Positions 1 through 6,109 of a stretch of 6,212 nucleotides of DNA are shown piece by piece. The position numbers were made by a program, and so were the translations under genes. The DNA is from Nitrospiria bacterium. Its GTDB lineage: Bacteria > Nitrospirota > Nitrospiria > Nitrospirales > UBA8639. The stretch lies in contig JAUIKP010000205.1 of the NCBI GenBank assembly GCA_030430725.1, forward strand, positions 1-6,212, in the 5' to 3' direction. Numbering within the stretch: position 1 is the stretch's first letter; each line of letters starts with the position of its first letter. The notes beneath the pieces are model-generated. The model saw only the letters and a list, made by a program, of their open reading frames with translations. It was not told the DNA's origin and did not search any database.

Positions 1-68
1 GAAAATCCGGCCCGCTCTAAGACTTCGACTCCTTTAGGGGAAAGGCTGTCACTCACTAAAATATTCAT
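1..68 (-). CDS. serA: D-3-phosphoglycerate dehydrogenase, N-terminal fragment (cut by window edge)
   Basis: Only the first 22 codons are visible, starting with ATG at 68-66 and running off the left edge. The translation MNILVSDSLSPKGVEVLERA continues with GF. This is the characteristic first beta strand and helix of SerA (usual form: hydrophobic strand, SD, LSxxGVEIL, then a small GF turn). In this family the enzyme oxidises 3-phosphoglycerate to 3-phosphohydroxypyruvate with NAD+, the committed step of the phosphorylated serine pathway. A GGAGA ribosome binding site lies at 77-73, four bases before the ATG, which supports this start. The gene is downstream of serC on the same strand, so its neighbour makes the next enzyme of the same pathway. 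The catalytic and NAD-binding parts are outside the window. Other members of the 2-hydroxyacid dehydrogenase family are possible, but the serC context makes SerA much the likeliest. Confidence 0.85.
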   Translation of the reverse strand, partial: MNILVSDSLSPKGVEVLERAGF

Positions 69-238
69 AGTATCTCCAATATATCCAAATATAGGGTAAG
101 CCCCACGTTAATTCTCACGAGGACACTTGAGCACTCTGGCCATTTTATGGGGCATCTCATTCACACACAGGGTTGTCGCAAATCCATCCACACCATTTTT
201 TTTGGCGGGTCATGTGCAACCATATTTCCGTGGAGGCG

Positions 239-1321
239 TTAGGTTTTCCGTTTTTCGAAGTCCGCCATAAAGTCAATTAACGCATCAACACCAGCTTCAG
301 GCATCGCGTTATAAATACTGGCGCGCATCCCGCCAACGGAGCGGTGACCTTCGAGTGTCGTTAATCCCACCTCTTTCGCTTCTGCAAGAAAGGATTTATC
401 CAAATCCGGGTTGGCCAAGACGAAGGGGACGTTCATCCAGGAACGAGAGGCCTTTTCTACCGGATTTCGGTAAAAACTTGACTCATCAATTGCTGCATAG
501 AGTTTACCGGCCTTTCGTTGATTGATGGTACTCATCGCCGAAAGTCCGCCCTGTTTTTTTAACCATTTAAACACCAAACCCGCAATATACAACGCATAGG
601 TTGGCGGTGTATTCAACATAGAATCTGCTTCGGCTTGTTTGGCATAATCGTACACGCTTGGTGTAATAGGCAATGCATTTCCAATGAGGTCTTCCCGCAC
701 AATCACTAATGTTAAGCCAGCTGGCCCAATATTTTTTTGTGCACCAGCGTAAATAATTCCGAACCGACTGACCTCAATGGGACGCGATAAAATCGTAGAT
801 GAGAAATCGGCAACCAACGGCACCTCGCCGGTATCTGGAACCCAATGAAACTCCACGCCACCGATCGTCTCATTGGGCGTATAATGCACATAGGCGGCAT
901 CCTGACTTAATGCCCAACCTTCAAATGGTGGAATACTGGTAAAGTTATCGGCTTCGGAAGATGCCGCAAGATTGACGACACAATATTTTTTAGCATCGCT
1001 TATGGCTTTTTTGCCCCAAGCACCAGTCAAAATATAATCAGCTTTACTTTTTCCACGTAAGATATTCATGGGAATGGTTGCAAATTGCGTGGATGCCCCG
1101 CCCTGCAAAAAAAGCACTTTATAATTACCGGGCACCCCTAATAAATCACGGACATCCTGCTCGGCTTCGGCAGCCACCGAGACAAACTCTTTCCCACGAT
1201 GGCTCATTTCCATGATTGATGCACCGGAGCCATGCCAATCCGGCAATTCGGCCTGAGCCTGCGTTAACACTTCCTCCGGCAAGATTGCCGGACCCGCACT
1301 AAAATTATATAACCGGGCCAT
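239..1321 (-). CDS. serC: Phosphoserine aminotransferase
   Basis: This cytosolic PLP enzyme converts 3-phosphohydroxypyruvate and glutamate to O-phosphoserine and 2-oxoglutarate; in some bacteria it also serves pyridoxal phosphate synthesis. The 360-residue product matches the usual SerC length of about 360. It begins with the family start [15 protein letters not shown]. Visible landmarks are HRGKEF at 41-46 (substrate-binding H41/R42), GGAS at 74-77 (cofactor phosphate region), W102 (stacks on the PLP ring), D172 in VADFSS (pairs with the pyridine nitrogen), the PLP lysine K196 in [21 protein letters not shown] at 237-245, and [16 protein letters not shown] at 324-339 with substrate arginine R334. 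Position 77 is serine, as in Bacillus-type enzymes, rather than the arginine of E. coli SerC. All catalytic residues are present, so the gene looks functional. A GGAGGA ribosome binding site is at 1338-1333, eleven bases from the ATG, a slightly long spacing. Confidence 0.97.
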   Translation of the reverse strand: MARLYNFSAGPAILPEEVLTQAQAELPDWHGSGASIMEMSHRGKEFVSVAAEAEQDVRDLLGVPGNYKVLFLQGGASTQFATIPMNILRGKSKADYILTGAWGKKAISDAKKYCVVNLAASSEADNFTSIPPFEGWALSQDAAYVHYTPNETIGGVEFHWVPDTGEVPLVADFSSTILSRPIEVSRFGIIYAGAQKNIGPAGLTLVIVREDLIGNALPITPSVYDYAKQAEADSMLNTPPTYALYIAGLVFKWLKKQGGLSAMSTINQRKAGKLYAAIDESSFYRNPVEKASRSWMNVPFVLANPDLDKSFLAEAKEVGLTTLEGHRSVGGMRASIYNAMPEAGVDALIDFMADFEKRKT

Positions 1322-1398
1322 TATTTGACTTGTCCTCCATACCTAAACTGGCGTCATACATATTGAATTACTGACTTCACCAGCGTGAAAAAGAGGGT

Positions 1399-1427
1399 AC
1401 GCTAGCACAGGGTCCTAGACCAGTCAA
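1399..1427 (-). promoter_or_regulatory. Candidate sigma-70 promoter for serC
   Basis: On the minus strand, TTGACT (1427-1422, five of six bases of the -35 consensus) is followed after exactly 17 bases by TAGCGT (1404-1399). The -10 itself is poor (three of six), but it is preceded by TG one base upstream, an extended -10 arrangement that can compensate. Transcription would start near 1392, leaving an untranslated leader of about 70 bases. A short dyad GGTC-CTA-GACC lies in the spacer at 1411-1421. This was predicted by eye only. Confidence 0.4.
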
Positions 1428-1442
1428 GAAGAGGACGGAACC

Positions 1443-1472
1443 TTGTCATTCCAATTTTAGATACCATACAAT
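1443..1472 (+). promoter_or_regulatory. Candidate sigma-70 promoter for the small gene at 1526
   Basis: TTGTCA (1443-1448) and TACAAT (1467-1472) each match the sigma-70 consensus at five of six positions and are separated by 18 bases. Transcription would begin near 1479, about 45 bases before the TTG start. Its -35 box lies 15 bases from the -35 box of the oppositely directed serC promoter, so the two form a compact back-to-back pair. Confidence 0.45.
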
Positions 1473-1515
1473 GACCGGCCATTAGAGAAGGTTTTCTTAG
1501 ATTTTCAAGAAGGTT

Positions 1516-1519
1516 GGAG
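1516..1519 (+). promoter_or_regulatory. Ribosome binding site deciding the TTG start at 1526
   Basis: GGAG sits six bases before TTG at 1526, near-ideal spacing. The same bases would lie inside the coding region if the TTG at 1514 were used. This is why the shorter form of the small gene is preferred. Confidence 0.5.
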
Positions 1520-1525
1520 AACAAA

Positions 1526-1804
1526 TTGGGAACACAAACGGGTCTGAGATTAGAACATCGTGGGGAAGGGCATTACTATAAAGTCATCCTCCATATCGGG
1601 AGCACCTTAATCCCAATCAGTGATGATATTGTTGAGGAATTGCAAAAGCATACAACGGTTCCTCCTGATCAATTTTTTGGAACTTTCGTCAACAAAGTGG
1701 GATACTCATCTTACTTACAAGAACAAATCCGCCAGGAAGTACGAAACTCCGGAGACCTCAACCCTCAAATTTCGGTCCTTCAAGAGTTCTTTCGACAGCA
1801 ATAA
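1526..1804 (+). CDS. Small hypothetical protein, about 92 residues, TTG start
   Basis: I do not recognise this protein. The preferred start is TTG at 1526, because GGAG at 1516-1519 lies six bases before it. A TTG at 1514 in the same frame would add four residues but has a purine run directly against it with no spacing. No in-frame ATG exists between the upstream stop at 1472 and the start. The product opens MGTQTGLRLEHRGEGHYYKV. It looks soluble, with no signal peptide or membrane segment. By eye there are two or three short beta strands (residues about 5-32, including YYKVILHIG and TLIPIS), then helical segments (about 33-45, 49-75 and 80-92). Charged residues, Q and aromatics are well spread, as in a real folded protein. 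It has its own promoter-like sequence upstream and converges on the TPR gene. A real gene is likely, though a chance ORF cannot be excluded. Confidence 0.65.
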   Translation: MGTQTGLRLEHRGEGHYYKVILHIGSTLIPISDDIVEELQKHTTVPPDQFFGTFVNKVGYSSYLQEQIRQEVRNSGDLNPQISVLQEFFRQQ

Positions 1805-1861
1805 CTTCACAACGCTTTCGAAAAATGCCTCATACCCATCGGTTCCCTACAACTATTGAAT

Positions 1862-2881
1862 CTATCCAAGCAATTTATCCATAAAATTGAGAATGCGCAT
1901 CTTCCTGTCCGGGTCTTTTTCTAAAGACAGCGCCCGCTGATAATGCTGCACTGCTAGCTCCGGCTTGCGCTTTTCCTCATAGATCCGACCAACACCGAAT
2001 GTCGCTTGGGCATCATCAGGGTTCGCTTTGAGGGCTTGACTAAAATAATCCATGGCAAAATCGTCCTGCCCCTTGTCATATAAAAACCAGCCGATCGCGG
2101 TCGCGGCCGGAGCGAAATTCGGTTCCAATCGAAGGGCTTCTTCGTACTGTCGTTTCGCTAAATCCAGTCGCCCCTTGTTTTCATAAAGGCCTCCCAAAGC
2201 GAAATACACTTCAGCATCATGAGGATTAATCTGCAAGGCCTTTTTATACTCTTCAATCGCCGGCTCAATTTTACCTTGTTCTGCCAAGGCACAGGCCAGA
2301 TTGGTATGCCCAAAAGAATCATCGGGACGGAGCTTTAAAACTTCCCGATATTGGGGAATGGCCATTTCCAATTGCCCTTGCTCCTGATAGGCCACCCCGA
2401 GTTTCAGGCGAGCCGCCACATATGAAGGGTCCCGCTTAATTGCTTCGCGGTAGGCCTTAACAGCCTGATCAATGCGGCCCTTGGACTCATAAATCTGCGC
2501 CAGGAAAAAGTATGGATAAGGAGAGTGGGGAGCCAAAGCTCCAACCTGTTCATAACTGCCCACCGCCTCATCCAACCGTCCTGATTGCGTATAAAACACT
2601 CCTTCAAATAACAAAAAATTCGGCGCATCCGACCCCTGAACCCGCAATCGCGCCATCCACTCCTGAAGCAATTGTACATCAGCCTCTTTGCCAAATGCCC
2701 GAGGATAGACTTGCCAGGCTTCGGCAAAATTCCCACGCAACATACATACGACATTCAGCGCGAAATACGGTAAAGGCCCGCAATCAGCCTGTTCAGACCA
2801 CTGTCGTGCCTCTGCGTAGACCACATCCCATTCTCCCTGGCAAATGGCGTCGTTAATTACACGCTCATAATCCACACGCAT
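1862..2881 (-). CDS. Tetratricopeptide repeat (TPR) protein, cytoplasmic
   Basis: The product of about 339 residues is dominated by seven consecutive TPR units in exact 34-residue phase, numbered from the 2881 start: about 86-119, 120-153, 154-187, 188-221, 222-255, 256-289 and 290-323. They show the usual TPR signature of a small residue at position 8, G/A at 20, and a P near 32 of each unit (for example AIKRDPS, VLKLRPD, ALQINPH, ALRLEPN). Residues about 5-80 are helical and resemble one or two degenerate TPRs. The last 15 residues form a probable capping helix. TPR arrays are protein-binding scaffolds; the partner is not given by the sequence. There is no signal peptide, lipobox, transmembrane segment or attached catalytic domain. 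The ATG at 2887 is also in frame, but AAGG at 2891-2888 abuts it and lies six bases before the ATG at 2881, so 2881 is preferred. The gene follows the thyX-like gene by about 50 bases on the same strand, probably in one operon. Confidence 0.92.
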   Translation of the reverse strand: MRVDYERVINDAICQGEWDVVYAEARQWSEQADCGPLPYFALNVVCMLRGNFAEAWQVYPRAFGKEADVQLLQEWMARLRVQGSDAPNFLLFEGVFYTQSGRLDEAVGSYEQVGALAPHSPYPYFFLAQIYESKGRIDQAVKAYREAIKRDPSYVAARLKLGVAYQEQGQLEMAIPQYREVLKLRPDDSFGHTNLACALAEQGKIEPAIEEYKKALQINPHDAEVYFALGGLYENKGRLDLAKRQYEEALRLEPNFAPAATAIGWFLYDKGQDDFAMDYFSQALKANPDDAQATFGVGRIYEEKRKPELAVQHYQRALSLEKDPDRKMRILNFMDKLLG

Positions 2882-2887
2882 ACCCAT

Positions 2888-2891
2888 CCTT
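2888..2891 (-). promoter_or_regulatory. Ribosome binding site deciding the TPR-gene start
   Basis: AAGG on the minus strand touches the ATG at 2887 with no spacing but sits six bases before the in-frame ATG at 2881. It therefore favours the start two codons further in. Confidence 0.45.
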
Positions 2892-2933
2892 ATAATCTAA
2901 TCAAGTTCAATAATGTCTATTCCCGTTCCTTCG

Positions 2934-4424
2934 CTAACGTGTCAGAGAATCTTCAATATCCGGTGACGTGGCCTCCATGAGGCTTCCGAGATACGGATGT
3001 CGCTCAAGCATTTTTTGCTTCATTAGCCAAGCCACAGTTCGATATGACCAATGGCCCTTTACCCCGGACCGCAATTTGGCAATATATTCAACTTCCGCAA
3101 AATCCATTTTAAACAAGCACCGAACACGAAACCCAAATGGAATGGCATAAAGAGCTGCCTCCTGATTGCTGGAACGCAACCGCTCAATATCCAGTCGCAC
3201 GGCTTCCATGGCTTGTCGGTATTCTCTCTCCACCCCTGCCTCCGCCAAAACCGACGGCACCTCATACCCGTGAATCGTTGTAAAGTTTTGCTGAATCTGC
3301 TGACAACGTCGGTGCCGGTGCATATCCCGCCATCCACCGATATCCATCAGAATATCAAAGACAAAGGCATACCCGGATCGAAATTCCTTAATCAAGTCGT
3401 CATGGGGACCTCGACCGCGTAGCGCGGCATCGACCACGTCCTGTTTCTCTTTCTCTGGCCACTGTTGTACCCACTCAAGGAGGAATCGGTAAGGGGCATG
3501 GCTCACCCGGTACACCAGCGTGGTCACTAATTCATCCAATGGCGCATGCGGTTCCAGCAAATCAACCGGCTGATCCCTGCCTTTCCACGATTGCGGGTCA
3601 TCATAGCCGGCCTTTTTGAGTCGCCCTTTCACCTGGCGAAGCACATCCCTGTATACCGAACCTTGATATTCATTAGCCTCCGCATACCGGGCTAAGGTTG
3701 GCGCCAATGGCTCTAACCCTTGGGTCTTTTCTTGATGCAACTCGGCCCATACCGTTGATGGTGATTTGGCGCACGCATTCTTTAGATCTTCTCCAATTCC
3801 CTTCAGTTCCGGCAATTGAGCAGACAGCAAACGCGTGATTTGCTTTTCCAATGTGCGAATACTTACCACCTGCCCGACATTCGTCATGGCCGCCAGGGGA
3901 AGCAGATAGCGAATGACATCATAGGTTCGAGCACCGATAGTCCGATCATAATCTGCGGGCTTCATATTCACCGGTCTGGGATACTGGTTCCCCAAATGGG
4001 TTTGGATCGGATCTTTCAACAACCGATAAATGTTATAGAGGCTGCCAAGGATGCCTCGATATTCGCCTTCTACTTCCGAGTTGGCAATCTCGTTGGGTAC
4101 GTAACAGCCAGCTGCCGCAAAGTTTTGATAGCGGCTGGATTTGGCCTGCCCATCCCACAGAGGTTCATCCTCAAGACGAATAGCCGCCAGTTCGGAGATT
4201 TGTTCGAAACACACCGTTGCATGACCCAGATCGGCAATCGAGCCGTGCCCATAGGCAAAATAAAACTGCTCCCAAAACTTTTCGGAAGAATGGGAATGGA
4301 CCCATCGCAGACTCTCTTCAATAGAATCCGGTGAACGACTATATCGAGCCAGGGCATAGGCAGATTTTTCCGGCGGCATCGGGGCCAGAGCAATCACTTT
4401 CCGATTTCGTTGTTCGTCACTCAT
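2934..4424 (-). CDS. Two-domain ThyX-like (Thy1 family) protein, 496 residues
   Basis: The sequence resembles flavin-dependent thymidylate synthase ThyX, but at 496 residues it is about twice the usual 220-250 and appears to hold two tandem ThyX-like halves. The N-terminal half has the family block YGHGSIADLGHATVCFE (58-74) and KSSRYQNF (95-102). In place of the flavin/dUMP signature RHRx7S it has a run around 80-97 (AAIRLEDEPLWDGQ...) with no RHR. The C-terminal half has FDILMDIGGWRDMHRHRR (356-373), which keeps RHR at 370-372. The motif serine expected seven residues further on is N380. FAEVEYIAKLRSGVKGHWSYR (442-462) resembles the ThyX C-terminal active-site region (R...R...AQWEIR). True ThyX methylates dUMP using methylene-THF, FAD and NADPH. 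Whether this protein does so is uncertain, so no symbol is assigned. AAGGA at 4436-4432 with a seven-base spacing supports the start. The TPR gene follows directly. Confidence 0.85.
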   Translation of the reverse strand: MSDEQRNRKVIALAPMPPEKSAYALARYSRSPDSIEESLRWVHSHSSEKFWEQFYFAYGHGSIADLGHATVCFEQISELAAIRLEDEPLWDGQAKSSRYQNFAAAGCYVPNEIANSEVEGEYRGILGSLYNIYRLLKDPIQTHLGNQYPRPVNMKPADYDRTIGARTYDVIRYLLPLAAMTNVGQVVSIRTLEKQITRLLSAQLPELKGIGEDLKNACAKSPSTVWAELHQEKTQGLEPLAPTLARYAEANEYQGSVYRDVLRQVKGRLKKAGYDDPQSWKGRDQPVDLLEPHAPLDELVTTLVYRVSHAPYRFLLEWVQQWPEKEKQDVVDAALRGRGPHDDLIKEFRSGYAFVFDILMDIGGWRDMHRHRRCQQIQQNFTTIHGYEVPSVLAEAGVEREYRQAMEAVRLDIERLRSSNQEAALYAIPFGFRVRCLFKMDFAEVEYIAKLRSGVKGHWSYRTVAWLMKQKMLERHPYLGSLMEATSPDIEDSLTR

Positions 4425-4484
4425 TAATAAATCCTTCCAACTTGCCCCGCAAAAAACACAATAGTAGAAACAGAATTAGACGAC

Positions 4485-4513
4485 ACTATAGTGAGACAGG
4501 ATGGACATCTCAA
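4485..4513 (-). promoter_or_regulatory. Candidate sigma-70 promoter for the thyX-like gene
   Basis: On the minus strand, TTGAGA (4513-4508) and TATAGT (4490-4485) each match consensus at five of six bases, with an exact 17-base spacer. Transcription would begin near 4478, giving a leader of about 54 bases and probably reading through into the TPR gene. The -10 lies inside the perfect 10-base palindrome CACTATAGTG (4484-4493). This is the best promoter-like sequence in the window, judged by eye. Confidence 0.55.
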
Positions 4514-4568
4514 GTCAGACACGGTCTTCTCTCCCAAACATATTCCAAGGACCTTGAAAGTGCCTGAC
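4514..4568. repeat. Imperfect inverted repeat with internal palindrome between divergent promoters
   Basis: GTCAGACAC (4514-4522) and GTGCCTGAC (4560-4568) are reverse complements at eight of nine positions, with a 37-base loop. Inside the loop, CAAGGACCTTG (4546-4556) is a perfect 5-1-5 palindrome. The outer arms directly abut the -35 box of the thyX-like promoter on one side and the -35 box of the transporter promoter on the other, and the palindrome overlaps the latter. This could be an operator region or a decayed intergenic repeat element. The sequence alone does not say which. Confidence 0.35.
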
Positions 4569-4582
4569 ACCTGCACTACACT
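4554..4582 (+). promoter_or_regulatory. Candidate sigma-70 promoter for the transporter gene
   Basis: TTGAAA (4554-4559, five of six) is followed after exactly 17 bases by TACACT (4577-4582, four of six). Transcription would start near 4589, giving a short leader of about 29 bases before the ATG at 4618. It is weaker than the opposing thyX-like promoter. Confidence 0.35.
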
Positions 4583-4617
4583 CCCTCCCCGGATCTCCGA
4601 TAAGAATCAAATCCTCA

Positions 4618-5982
4618 ATGAATATTTCTGATCGACAATCGATGCATGGCCAATGGTCCTCCCGGTGGACCTTCATCTTTGCGGCCACCGGTGCGGCCGT
4701 GGGGTTAGGCAATATTTGGAAATTTCCCTACCTCACGGGACAAAATGGAGGTAGTGCATTTGTTCTGGTGTATATCCTCTGCGTGGCAGCCCTGGGAATC
4801 CCCCTGATGATGGCCGAAATTTTGTTAGGCCGGAGAGGACGCTCCACACCAATTCGTTCCATGCAAGTACTGGCGGAAGAAACAAACACCACCCAATGGT
4901 GGCAAATTGTTGGCTGGTCAGGCACTTTGGCGGGCATGCTGATTCTTTCCTACTACAGTGTCATTGGCGGGTGGACGCTAGCTTATATCTTCAAGTCAGG
5001 TACAGGGACTTTCAGCGGGACCACGGGCCAATTTGCTGCAGACACCTTTAACAATTTCGTGGGGGACGGAACCACGCTCTTCATTTGGCATACAGTATTT
5101 ATAATCCTGACCATAACTGTCGTGGCGGGAGGGGTCAAAGGGGGGTTGGAAAGAGCAATACACTTTCTCATGCCGACTCTTTTCCTACTATTGCTGCTCA
5201 TGGTCGCCTATAGCATGACCACGGGGTTTTTTGGCAAAGGTCTGGAATTTCTCTTTACACCGGACTTCAGTAAATTGACCGGCGCGAGCATGTTGACTGC
5301 CATGGGACAAGCTTTCTTTAGTCTCAGTCTGGGAATGGGCACCATCATGATCTACGGCTCGTATGTTCCCAAGGACACTTCAATTGCCTCCACCTCAATT
5401 ATCATTGGCCTAGCTGATACCGTTGTTGCCTTATTAGCAGGCATGGCCATTTTCCCCATCGTATTTGCGAACAATATGGAACCAGGCTCCGGTCCAGGTC
5501 TCATTTTCCAAACTCTGCCCGTCGCGTTTGGCAACATGCCTGGCGGCCTCGCCTTCGGTTCGCTTTTTTTCATTCTTTTGCTTGTTGCCGCCTGGACATC
5601 GTCGATTTCTTTAATCGAACCCCTGGTCACATGGCTCATTGAAACTTTTGGATTAACCCGAATCAAAGCCTCCCTGTATTCAGGCGCCATCACCTGGCTG
5701 TTTGGTCTCGGAACAGTCTGGTCATTCAACTGGTGGGCAGAAATCAAAATTTTCGGACTCACCTTTTTTGACCTGTTAGATTTTGTGACCTCCAATCTTA
5801 TGCTTCCGCTGGGTGGGATTCTCATTGCCATCTTTGCCGGATGGCTCATGAAGGCCGAAAGCACCCAATCAGAACTCAACATTCATAATCCCAACCTCTA
5901 CCTTGCCTGGCAGTCTCTCGTCCGTTACATTGCCCCCATTGCTGTGTTTATAGTCCTCCTGAATGCCATTGGCATTCTATAG
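4618..5982 (+). CDS. Sodium-dependent transporter, NSS/SNF family (probable amino-acid symporter)
   Basis: This inner-membrane symporter of the neurotransmitter:sodium symporter family (LeuT fold) is 454 residues with about 11 helices: roughly 18-40, 46-70, 97-126, 155-172, 179-201, 224-248, 255-284, 311-342, 348-369, 383-412 and 430-453. Eleven helices and this length are typical of bacterial members lacking helix 12. Aligned by eye to LeuT, sodium-site residues are G25, A27, V28, N32, S235 (LeuT T254), D267 (LeuT N286), A324, T327 and S328. Substrate-pocket residues include Y113 (LeuT Y108) and M240 (LeuT F259). The gate pair would be K35 and D388. LeuT E290 aligns with A271, so D267 may supply the acidic charge that makes bacterial members chloride-independent. 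The family mostly carries amino acids; the substrate here is not predictable. No good Shine-Dalgarno precedes the ATG at 4618 or the in-frame ATG at 4642, so the start is uncertain by eight codons. Confidence 0.93.
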   Translation: MNISDRQSMHGQWSSRWTFIFAATGAAVGLGNIWKFPYLTGQNGGSAFVLVYILCVAALGIPLMMAEILLGRRGRSTPIRSMQVLAEETNTTQWWQIVGWSGTLAGMLILSYYSVIGGWTLAYIFKSGTGTFSGTTGQFAADTFNNFVGDGTTLFIWHTVFIILTITVVAGGVKGGLERAIHFLMPTLFLLLLLMVAYSMTTGFFGKGLEFLFTPDFSKLTGASMLTAMGQAFFSLSLGMGTIMIYGSYVPKDTSIASTSIIIGLADTVVALLAGMAIFPIVFANNMEPGSGPGLIFQTLPVAFGNMPGGLAFGSLFFILLLVAAWTSSISLIEPLVTWLIETFGLTRIKASLYSGAITWLFGLGTVWSFNWWAEIKIFGLTFFDLLDFVTSNLMLPLGGILIAIFAGWLMKAESTQSELNIHNPNLYLAWQSLVRYIAPIAVFIVLLNAIGIL

Positions 5983-6040
5983 TTACAGGACGACAACTTT
6001 TCCTGATCATGACCGCACGTATAAAGAAGGTCTCCTGAAT

Positions 6041-6073
6041 TATCCGGCGAATATGGGTCAAGAATTCCGGATA
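6041..6073. repeat. Seven-base inverted repeat in the spacer after the transporter gene
   Basis: TATCCGG (6041-6047) and CCGGATA (6067-6073) are perfect reverse complements separated by 19 bases. No T-run follows, so this is not a convincing intrinsic terminator. It could be an operator or leader hairpin upstream of the gene at 6110, or chance. Nothing else clear is visible between 5983 and 6090 apart from TATAAA at 6020-6025, which has no matching -35 box. Confidence 0.25.
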
Positions 6074-6109
6074 CTCCACCGACAAGACCTTAAGGAAAGG
6101 AGCATTTCC

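Noticed and set aside
196..203. Run of T downstream of serC as a possible terminator
   Set aside because: No GC-rich stem adjoins it, and on the coding (minus) strand it reads as a run of A, the wrong orientation for terminating serC.
1620..1859. A 79-codon plus-strand frame overlapping the small gene in another frame
   Set aside because: Its product is rich in S, N, K and Y without pattern and it lacks a ribosome binding site. The overlapping frame at 1526 has better initiation signals and composition.
1805..1861. Possible bidirectional terminator between the convergent small gene and TPR gene
   Set aside because: The 57 bases contain TTTCGAAA but no stable stem with a T-run on either strand.
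3816..4334. A 172-codon open frame on the plus strand inside the thyX-like gene
   Set aside because: It is antisense to a well-supported family member, with low-quality composition and no motif. I consider it a shadow.
4474..4497. Resemblance to a T7-type phage promoter (ACTATAG followed by TGAGA)
   Set aside because: It needs a two-base deletion and a mismatch to align with the T7 consensus. There are no phage genes nearby, and the same bases are better explained as the -10 of the thyX-like promoter.
5352..5882. A 176-codon open frame on the minus strand inside the transporter gene
   Set aside because: It lies wholly antisense to a clear NSS transporter, and its product has no recognisable fold. 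It is explained as a codon-bias shadow.
5984..6005. Possible terminator hairpin just after the transporter (CAGGA ... TCCTG)
   Set aside because: It has only five base pairs with a ten-base loop and no following T-run, so it is too weak to call.
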